A DNA stretch of 64,000 nt from Sulfitobacter sp. W027 (GTDB lineage Bacteria > Pseudomonadota > Alphaproteobacteria > Rhodobacterales > Rhodobacteraceae): contig NZ_CP083564.1 of assembly GCF_025143985.1 (NCBI RefSeq), positions 1,303,501 to 1,367,500 of the forward strand. Direction: 5' to 3'. The stretch's first letter is position 1; the number at the start of each line of letters is the position of its first letter. Position numbers and translations under genes: made by a program. Below the pieces are notes generated by a model. That model was not told the origin of the DNA and did not search any database. It worked only from the letters and a program-made list of their open reading frames with translations. This document shows positions 35,224-41,922 of the stretch, piece after piece.

Positions 35224-35548
35224 GTGTCAGGCTTAACGCGGTGCGGATTTCTGGCAGATACATGCCAAGCTCGACCAGCGTGACCGCCACCGTGGGGCGC
35301 ATGCCGACAACATAGGTATCCGCCGCCAGCAGGCGGGAGATCCCCGCCAACTGGGCGATCACACGGCCCACGAAGGTATCCACGATCTCAAGCGCTGAGA
35401 TATCAAGGATCACGCCATCGACGCGGTTCTCGGATATTTTGGTCGACAGCCGGTCTTGAAGCTCCAAGATCTCGGTGTCCGTGATGTCATCCTGTATCGA
35501 AACGAGGAGCGCATGTTCGACCAGATTAATCGACGTGACACCGGCCAC
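35195..35548 (-). CDS. rsbS: Stressosome scaffold protein RsbS (STAS domain)
   Basis: 117 residues, a lone STAS domain: LVEHALLVSIQDDITDTEIL, then GVILDISALEIVDTFVGRVI, where the serine in LDIS corresponds to the RsbT-phosphorylated serine of Bacillus RsbS. It forms the core of the icosahedral stressosome with RsbR. The start is GTG at 35548, one base after the rsbR stop, with GAGGG upstream. Its 3' end overlaps rsbT. Confidence 0.9.
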   Translation of the reverse strand: MAGVTSINLVEHALLVSIQDDITDTEILELQDRLSTKISENRVDGVILDISALEIVDTFVGRVIAQLAGISRLLAADTYVVGMRPTVAVTLVELGMYLPEIRTALSLTHALAQLRRV

Positions 35549-35549
35549 C

Positions 35550-36425
35550 TTATTGGCCCTCAGTCTTCTTGATCACATAGCCGACGGTCAGCAGCGCGTC
35601 CGACAGGGCGGTGCGGATGCTCGACCGGGTGGAAACGGTGCCGACATCAATGCCTAGCTGAACCATGGTCTGGGCGATCATCGGGCTGATGCCGCTGATG
35701 ATGCACTCGGCCCCCATGAGGCGTACGGCAGCGGCGGCGCGCAGCAAGTGTTGCGCCACCTGCGTGTCAACGGTGCCGACGCCGGTGATGTCCATGATGA
35801 CCACTTCGGCTTGCCGCTCCAGAATGGTCTGAAGCAGGTTCTCCATCACCTCTTGGGCGCGGGCGGAATCCAGCGTGCCGATCAGCGGCAGCGTTAGGAC
35901 GCGGTCCCAAAGCTCGACCACCGGGGTCGACAGTTCCAGCATCTCCTGGCGTTGGCGATCAATGATCTGCTCGCGCTCAAGAATGAAAATTTCGTTGGTG
36001 TAGATGGCAAAGGCGTCAACCAAACGGGTGACCAAGATCACATCGCGGATCAGGACGCCGTGATCGCTTGCCAGCAGCGTTTCCAGCCGCTTAAACAGCG
36101 GGGTCTTCAGCGCTAGAATGAAGGTGGCCATCTCAGTCGGGGTCACGCCTCGGTTGACCCGCTCCCGGCTCACATCGGCCAGAACGGCGCGCAGATCGTC
36201 CCATTGGTTGTCGTCAAAGTCAAAATCCTCACCGGTGACGCCATCGCGTACACCTTTGGAGAAGGCTTTGAGCAATTCGCGGTTCTGGTTCCGGCTTTCG
36301 GCGTCCGAAAAGAGGTCAGAACGCTTTACGCCCTCTTTGACCTGCGTTCCCAGCCACTCCTCGATGATACCTGCGAAGTCGGTGTCGAGAACAGTCAGTA
36401 TATTGGCCGTAGCAGATTGCGGCAT
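35550..36425 (-). CDS. rsbR: Stressosome sensor RsbR (RsbRD-type N-terminus plus STAS)
   Basis: 291 residues. Residues about 1-165 form an all-helical sensor region (AGIIEEWLGTQ, WDDLRAVLADVSRERVNRGV) of the RsbRD type. A linker helix ending QRQEMLELSTPVVELWDRVL leads into the STAS domain (about 170-285) with VVIMDITGVGTVDTQVAQHL, whose threonines match the phosphorylated sites of RsbR proteins. No haem or light chromophore ligand can be assigned. It is the first gene of the five-gene stressosome operon; the input signal is unknown. Confidence 0.9.
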   Translation of the reverse strand: MPQSATANILTVLDTDFAGIIEEWLGTQVKEGVKRSDLFSDAESRNQNRELLKAFSKGVRDGVTGEDFDFDDNQWDDLRAVLADVSRERVNRGVTPTEMATFILALKTPLFKRLETLLASDHGVLIRDVILVTRLVDAFAIYTNEIFILEREQIIDRQRQEMLELSTPVVELWDRVLTLPLIGTLDSARAQEVMENLLQTILERQAEVVIMDITGVGTVDTQVAQHLLRAAAAVRLMGAECIISGISPMIAQTMVQLGIDVGTVSTRSSIRTALSDALLTVGYVIKKTEGQ

Positions 36426-36594
36426 CTTGAACCCCAGTGTTTATTTCAATTCCCATAGGCCAATCGTGGCGCAAAGTGTCAATAGGATGCACCCAATTTG
36501 GTCGGCGGCAATGCGCCGTTTTGCAGAATGAAACGCCACATAAGCCGCTGTTTTTATGCGGGCTATTGCGGTGAAAACGCAGGCAGAGCTTGCG

Positions 36595-36631
36595 AAAAGG
36601 GCAGCACCAGCGCTTTGGCCGGGCGCTGCCC
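36595..36631 (-). terminator. Rho-independent terminator of proVW
   Basis: On the minus strand a 10-bp stem, GGGCAGCGCC pairing with GGTGCTGCCC (plus coordinates 36622-36631 and 36599-36608, one G-T pair), is followed by TTTTCG. It lies about 30 bases after the proV stop codon. Confidence 0.75.
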
Positions 36632-36661
36632 CTGTTATTTCATAGTCAGGTTGCCGTGGCG

Positions 36662-37708
36662 TTATTCTGCCGCTTTGCCGGGGTGGCGCGGCACAAGTGC
36701 GCGCACAAGATCGCGCATATGCAGCACGCCGACCTGACGGCCCTCACGCATGACGCGGTAATTGTTGGTCGTGTCACCTTCGGAAACCGCGATGATTGTT
36801 TCCAGCGTGTCGTCGTGGTCAACCTCGCCCGCCACGTCGCTGGGTGGCACATCAGTCTTCTCCATGACCGAGCGGACCCGTAGCACCCGCGCGCGGTTAA
36901 TGTCGCTGACGAAGGCTTCGATATAGGGATCGTTCGGGTTCAGAAGGATATGCTGCGGCTCGCCCTGTTGCACGATGAACCCATCTTTCAGGATCACCAG
37001 GTGGTCCGCCAATTTCAGCGCCTCATCCAGATCGTGGGTGATGAAGATCACCGTCTTGTGCAACTCGGCCTGCAATTCGATCAGCAAATCCTGCATGTCG
37101 GTCCGGATCAGCGGATCGAGGGCCGAAAACGCCTCGTCCATCAGCATCACGTCAGAGTTCGACGTCAGTGCCCGCGCGATGCCCACACGTTGCTGCATCC
37201 CGCCCGAAAGCTGGGCGGGGAACTGCTCTCCCTGACCCTGAAGACCCACGCGGTCGAGCCATTTTGTCGCCTCAGCCGCGTATTTCTTCCGGGTCTTGCC
37301 TTCGATCTCCCAAGAAATTCCGGCGTTCTCCAACACGGTCCGATGCGGCAGGAGCGCGAACTTCTGAAACACCATCGACATCTCGTGCTTGCGCATCTCC
37401 CGCAGGCGCCGCTCGTTGTAGTCGAGGATGTTCTCGCCGTTCATGATCACCTCGCCCGAGGTGGGATCAATGAGCCGGTTGAGGTGCCGGATCAGCGTGG
37501 ACTTGCCCGAGCCGGAAAGTCCCATGATTACCGTGGTCTTGCCCGCAGGCATGTCCACGTTGATGTTGTTGAGGCCCAGAACATGGCCGGTCTCGGCCTG
37601 AAGATCGGCCTTGCTCATGCCGCCGCGCACCTTCTCGAGCGCGCCCTGTGGGTCATCGCCAAAGATTTTATACAGGTTGCGAACGCAGATTTTGATTTCG
37701 TCTGTCAT
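36662..37708 (-). CDS. proV: Glycine betaine/proline ABC transporter ATP-binding protein ProV
   Basis: 348 residues from the ATG at 37708. Walker A GLSGSGKST, signature LSGGMQQRVGIARAL and Walker B VMLMDEAFSALDPLIR are complete, and a C-terminal CBS-like regulatory segment (about 265-345) follows, as in osmoregulated ProV/OpuA. NNINVDMPAGKTTVIMGLSG is typical of the family. It powers uptake of compatible solutes. The start is eight bases beyond the proW stop; a GTG at 37720 in the same frame is possible. Confidence 0.93.
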   Translation of the reverse strand: MTDEIKICVRNLYKIFGDDPQGALEKVRGGMSKADLQAETGHVLGLNNINVDMPAGKTTVIMGLSGSGKSTLIRHLNRLIDPTSGEVIMNGENILDYNERRLREMRKHEMSMVFQKFALLPHRTVLENAGISWEIEGKTRKKYAAEATKWLDRVGLQGQGEQFPAQLSGGMQQRVGIARALTSNSDVMLMDEAFSALDPLIRTDMQDLLIELQAELHKTVIFITHDLDEALKLADHLVILKDGFIVQQGEPQHILLNPNDPYIEAFVSDINRARVLRVRSVMEKTDVPPSDVAGEVDHDDTLETIIAVSEGDTTNNYRVMREGRQVGVLHMRDLVRALVPRHPGKAAE

Positions 37709-37716
37709 GGCTGGTC

Positions 37717-38742
37717 TCACTTCTGCGATGCATTGATCCGCGCAAGCGCGGCTTTGGTGACCCGGTCAAGGATGATCGCCAAAAGGACGATCCCCAGACC
37801 CGACAGAAGACCGACACCCAACTCAAGGCTTCGGATACCGCGCAGCACCAGCACACCCAGACCGGGGGCCGAAACGAGCGAGGCGATGACGACCATGGCA
37901 AGGCTCATCATGATGGTCTGGTTCACACCGGCCATGATGTTGGGCAGCGCCAGTGGAATCTGCACCTTGTAGAGCTTTTGACGGTTGGTCATGCCAAAGG
38001 CATCTGCGGCCTCAATGACGTCCTTATCGACCAGACGAATGCCAAGGTCCGTGAGGCGCACCACTGGCACGATGGCATAAAGGATGATGGCGATGCCGTA
38101 GAGTTTCGGCTCGGTCACCGAGAACAGGAAGATCAGCGGGATCAGATAGACAAAGGGCGGCAGGGTTTGCAGCATGTCCAAGATCGGGATCATCGTGCGC
38201 TGCACCCGGTCGCTGCGCGACATGGCGATGCCAATGGGCACGCCCAGAAGCACGCATATGAATGCGCAGACAAAGATGATCGCCAGCGTCTGCATCGTGT
38301 GGTCGTAAAAGTCGATAAAGGCCAGAAAGCCAAAGACCAGCGCGACCAGACCGACCAATTTCAGCGAGCGGCCCACGGCAAATGTGATCACCATCAACAG
38401 CGGGATCATGATGAACCACGGCACCGCCTGCATGATCCACAGCGCGTTCTCCAAAGCCCAGCTCAGCGGTTGGGTCAGCGGGTCGACAACGACTTTGAGA
38501 TTATCCTTGATGGCGAGGAAGCCTTGCTCCAGCCCTTGGGTCAGGTCGCGCGACTGCGGGATAGCATCGCAGCTGTCGTGCAGCGCGTCCAGTGAGGGGA
38601 AGGGCATGTCCCAGAGCGTCGTATCGGTATCACCACCCGCTTGGCCCATGAGATCGGCCATGGAGCTAAGCCCACCGCCTTGGTCGTCGCCGCACCAACC
38701 GCGCAGGCCGAGCGTGTCAAAGAGGTTATCGTAAGTCGCCAT
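37717..38742 (-). CDS. proW: Glycine betaine/proline ABC transporter permease ProW
   Basis: 341 residues. A long N-terminal hydrophilic region (about 1-90) precedes six or more membrane helices, as in ProW of enterobacteria. The permease loop reads KDVIEAADAFGMTNRQKLYK (EAA motif), then VQIPLALPNIMAGVNQTIMM, the betaine-type signature. It forms the channel for ProV and ProX and lies directly upstream of proV. It is separated from proX by about 250 bases that include a hairpin at the end of proX. Confidence 0.93.
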   Translation of the reverse strand: MATYDNLFDTLGLRGWCGDDQGGGLSSMADLMGQAGGDTDTTLWDMPFPSLDALHDSCDAIPQSRDLTQGLEQGFLAIKDNLKVVVDPLTQPLSWALENALWIMQAVPWFIMIPLLMVITFAVGRSLKLVGLVALVFGFLAFIDFYDHTMQTLAIIFVCAFICVLLGVPIGIAMSRSDRVQRTMIPILDMLQTLPPFVYLIPLIFLFSVTEPKLYGIAIILYAIVPVVRLTDLGIRLVDKDVIEAADAFGMTNRQKLYKVQIPLALPNIMAGVNQTIMMSLAMVVIASLVSAPGLGVLVLRGIRSLELGVGLLSGLGIVLLAIILDRVTKAALARINASQK

Positions 38743-38944
38743 CTGTCGCTTTCCCGGTCTGCATCAGACCGTTTGCTTTCGGGGAGGGGACCGGTAGGGC
38801 GCGCAGGCTGCGCGGCGTCGGCTGCCCCATGCAGAGGCGGCAAATCAAACCTATGTCCTTGCAAAGAAACTGCGCGATGGGCGAGGGGCCAAGGCGCAGT
38901 CGGTGTGAAAAGACGTAAGTCTTGCCGCCGGTCATCGAAACGAA

Positions 38945-38976
38945 CGGGCGGGAAACCCTGAAGAGTTCCCCGCCCG
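38945..38976 (-). terminator. Hairpin after proX (attenuating terminator?)
   Basis: CGGGCGGGAAAC (38945-38956) pairs with GTTCCCCGCCCG (38965-38976), with one mismatch and an 8-base loop. On the minus strand it follows the proX stop by about 20 bases but has only a weak T run. It may partly end transcription or protect the abundant proX message before proWV. Confidence 0.55.
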
Positions 38977-38994
38977 CCGTCTTGTCAGTCTGTC

Positions 38995-39963
38995 TTACTG
39001 CTCAAGCAGCTTGGACAGGTTGCCGCGGGCGTCGTCGCTCAGCCAATCGGCCCAGACGTCCTTGTTGTTCTGCAGGAAATACACCGCCGCTTCCTCATTG
39101 GAGGCGTTGTTCTCACCCTGCCAAGCCAGCAGCTTGCTCATCTCGTCGGTCTTAAAAGTGACGTTGCCGATGAATTCCGCGATCTCAGGATTGTTGTCGT
39201 GGAAATCTTTGGTCATCACGGTCAGAACAGGTGCCGTCGGGAAGGCCGAAGGCTTGGGCTCTGGGTTGTCGGCGTTCTGGTTGGCGGTATGCGCGGCTTC
39301 GTCATATTCGCCCATGTCGACGCTGGTCATGTCGAATTTGCCCAGCGGCGTGGTCGGGGCCCAGTAGTAGCCGAACCATGGCTCTTCGCTCTCATAGGCC
39401 GAGGCCATGGAAGTCGACAGTGTTTCGCCGGAACCGTGGTTGAACACTTCGATGCCGTTGCCTTCGAGGTCATAGGCGCGCGACAAGTTGTCGTTCACGA
39501 TGCGGCAGCCCCAGCCATCGGGGCAGTTGTTGAACATGCCACCAACCAGTTCGGGGTTTTCCAAGATCCCTTCGATGGTGGTCAGTTCGGGGTGCGCCTC
39601 GGCAAGGTACGTAGGGATCCACCAGCCTTCGACGCCGCCGGGATCAAGCACGCTTGTCAGCTCGACAATCTTGCCGTTCTCTTTCAGCTTTTTGTAGGCG
39701 TCACCGGCGGAGTTAATCCACATCTCAGGCACGATGTCCGGCTCGTTGTTCTCAGACAGCGATGTTACGGCGGGGGTGGTGTCGGACGGGACAACAGTCA
39801 CGTCGCAGGAATAGCCCTGAACCAGCAGGAATTCGGTCACAGCGGTGACGATCTGCGCCGAAGCCCAGTTCATTTCCGCGATCGAGACTTCGCCGCAGTC
39901 CTGAGCGGCGGCAGCCATGGGGGTCGCGACGGCGAAAACCGTGCCAAGCAAATAGCGTTTCAT
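38995..39963 (-). CDS. proX: Glycine betaine-binding periplasmic protein ProX
   Basis: 322 residues with a clear signal peptide (YLLGTVFAVATPMAAAAQ). The mature protein starts with the OpuAC fold: VSIAEMNWASAQIVTAVTEF. Aromatic residues likely to cage the quaternary amine occur in EMWINSAG, VEGWWIPTYL and EEPWFGYYWAPTTPLG. A GGAG ribosome binding site lies upstream of the ATG. It delivers betaine or a related osmolyte to ProWV. Gene order is proX, proW, proV. Confidence 0.92.
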   Translation of the reverse strand: MKRYLLGTVFAVATPMAAAAQDCGEVSIAEMNWASAQIVTAVTEFLLVQGYSCDVTVVPSDTTPAVTSLSENNEPDIVPEMWINSAGDAYKKLKENGKIVELTSVLDPGGVEGWWIPTYLAEAHPELTTIEGILENPELVGGMFNNCPDGWGCRIVNDNLSRAYDLEGNGIEVFNHGSGETLSTSMASAYESEEPWFGYYWAPTTPLGKFDMTSVDMGEYDEAAHTANQNADNPEPKPSAFPTAPVLTVMTKDFHDNNPEIAEFIGNVTFKTDEMSKLLAWQGENNASNEEAAVYFLQNNKDVWADWLSDDARGNLSKLLEQ

Positions 39964-40263
39964 AGTGATATCTCCTCTATTGTATCCGCAGTATCACGCA
40001 GGCGCGCACCGCTGATCTTTGGCCCGTTCCATCAGGAAAAAGCCGGTCGCGTGCTAGGGCGCGACAGCTTTCGACGGTCGGGTTTGCTGGAGACACAAAA
40101 AACATGTCGCTTGCCCATGTGCAACACGTTTGCTGGGCGGAAGGCGCAAGTTCAGGCACCGCGCCATGTGCGGCGCGGTGGGAGTGCGGGCAGCACCCCA
40201 TGCGGGGCGCTATATTTATAAGGCCATCCGCCACCCCCTAAGCGGGCGCGCGGTCTTGGCGGA
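39964..40263. other. Intergenic region upstream of proX
   Basis: 300 bases between the DUF1127 gene end and proX. It should hold the proX promoter, but I see no clear operator or riboswitch. An inverted repeat ATCCGCC (40226-40232) and GGCGGAT (40258-40264) just after the DUF1127 stop may act as its transcript end; it lacks a T run. Confidence 0.4.
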
Positions 40264-40539
40264 TCATCGGCGGGAAAAACTTTCCATGCCGCGGATATAT
40301 TGGGGGATGTCCTTCCGGTTCAGGCCGATATCCTGCAGCAGACGGTCGTCCATGGCGTTGAGTGTCGACAGCGTGCGGTTACGCTCCCAGCGGCGGGCCG
40401 TGTCGCGCAGCACACGGCGCAGCATGGCGACGAGGGCCAGACCTTCGGAGGCGGTCGTTTGACCCATGGCACCGCCAGCAAAGGCAGTTCCGGGCATCCC
40501 GGCGATTTGGTTGGTGTTCTTCAGCAGGCGGAAATGCAT
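40264..40539 (-). CDS. DUF1127 domain-containing small protein
   Basis: 91 residues from the ATG at 40539, chosen because GGAG lies six to eight bases upstream; an earlier in-frame ATG at 40551 has none. The C-terminal part carries the DUF1127 motif: RRWERNRTLSTLNAMDDRLL followed by QDIGLNRKDIPQYI. In other alphaproteobacteria DUF1127 proteins are small, Arg-rich and linked to RNA turnover and phosphate or stress responses. The N-terminal half (about 1-45) is variable. It lies beside the osmolyte transporter genes but is not in their operon. Confidence 0.88.
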   Translation of the reverse strand: MHFRLLKNTNQIAGMPGTAFAGGAMGQTTASEGLALVAMLRRVLRDTARRWERNRTLSTLNAMDDRLLQDIGLNRKDIPQYIRGMESFSRR

Positions 40540-41754
40540 GGCATGCTCCATATCAAAAAGGTCGAGGAAGGATGGTTCCGCAAGAGACGACGGTTAGTGC
40601 CAAAAGGCCGGGCCAGGTCGGTCGTGTGGGTCTCATCCCGATTGTGATCCGGAAAGTCAGTTGGAACCCCCATGGTCCGGGCAGGCGGATCGGCCTGTCC
40701 GACCGGGGTTACCGGCGGTTCAGCAGTGTGCCCGGTCTGAGCGGGCGCCTCTTATGAACAGCATACATCAACATGCCGCGCATTTCGTTCACCCGGCCGG
40801 GCTTTGCAATAGGGGAATTTGGGGTGCGACAACCTGCCACATCTGCGCGGCGCAGAGCGCAGTATGGCTGGCCTTTGCGCCGCATAGGTGCGGTGTCGTT
40901 TGCGGCGTGTGAAGGGTCGTTTTGGAGGGGGGATTTGGCGCAATTGAACGGGTTGGGCAGGAGGTTTAATCGGGGGCGGCAAAATGTACGTTTGCGACGC
41001 AGGGAGGCGGTTCCGCGCAATTGATCGTGTCGTACGGGGGCAGCGGGTGGCTCCAAAATTGCAAACCGCTAATTGGCGGGACGGGGGCAACCGCATACCA
41101 ATCGATATGCGGTCAAACCCTCTTCTCTGGACGCGGTTGATTCGGCGGGAATAAGGCGTTGGATGTGGGCTATCGTCACCAGTTCCGCTGGTTTTGCGGG
41201 CATTGGTTCCGGGTTGTGAACAAGCAATCAAAAAGAATGACGAAAACAAGGCGGCGAGGATGCGGCTCTTTTAGGGCGGCATTGTCTCTCTGGGCGAAAC
41301 AGTCTTGAGGGCACCCCGGCGAGTGCCGCTGCAAAGTCGCGATAATTTTCCTTAATTCTATAGCGATCCGCGTATTGCGCCCGATTGGGCGGGGAAACAA
41401 TCACCGTCCGCAAACCCGCTAAGCCACCTGAATTGCGGCAAAACTTCATTTGGTTCCGGCAATTTTCAAACATTTTTCACTTTGTCCATTCGTATAGCTT
41501 GGCTATTCCTATAGGTGCCCAACTGGGGGGCATAAGAAGTCTGTAGGTCACGGGGGCGGCCGCATTAAGCGCATCGAGGATGCGGGAAATGTGAGTACGC
41601 CGCAAAATTGCGACCGTATACACAACGTCACCGAGAGGGGTTTCCTCTGGGGCGTGGGCCTTGTGCCGACTTTTCCCCTTCGTTGCAGCAAGGTGCGTGC
41701 CGTCCGACCTGGATTTCTACCAGCGGGGCGCGTGTGAACGGAGGGAGAGACAAG
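40540..41754. other. Long region without a recognisable gene, upstream of the RTX locus
   Basis: About 1.2 kb. Minus-strand frames at 40709-41249 are Arg/Pro-rich and have no motifs. A short hairpin, CGCCC-GATT-GGGCG, lies near 41378-41391. Close to 41490-41515 the palindromic ATAGCTTGGCTAT and neighbouring CCTATAGG sit beside promoter-like TTGTCC and TATTCC elements. These could drive the small ORF and RTX gene. The size leaves room for a long 5' leader or small RNAs, but none can be assigned. Confidence 0.4.
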
Positions 41755-41922
41755 ATGATCAATATGCGACAGGCCCTGCCACTGGCCTTCCGCGGGGCAA
41801 GAAATGCCCAATCCAGCCGCTCTGCCGTTCGGCGCTCCATTCGTCAGATTGAAACAGCATCCACTTCCAAGACGGCCGCGTTGCGCGCCGCGTGCAACAC
41901 CGCTCAGGAGATTTCACAATGA
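41755..41922 (+). CDS. Small basic protein, translationally coupled to the RTX-Hint gene
   Basis: A 55-codon ORF, MINMRQALPLAFRGARNAQ and so on, ending ALRAACNTAQEISQ. It is rich in Arg, Ala and Ser and has no signal peptide. Two facts support translation: GGGAGAG lies five bases before its ATG, and its TGA overlaps the ATG of the RTX-Hint gene (ATGA at 41919-41922). It could be a coupling leader peptide or a small chaperone-like partner. No family is recognised. Confidence 0.6.
   Translation: MINMRQALPLAFRGARNAQSSRSAVRRSIRQIETASTSKTAALRAACNTAQEISQ

Noticed and set aside
36950..37972. 340-codon plus-strand ORF
   Set aside because: Antisense shadow of proV and proW, His/Arg/Gln-rich and without motifs.
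39199..40221. 340-codon plus-strand ORF
   Set aside because: Antisense shadow of proX plus the intergenic region; no recognisable protein features.
40709..41249. Overlapping minus-strand ORFs upstream of the RTX locus
   Set aside because: Arg/Pro-rich without motifs, signal peptide or plausible start context.
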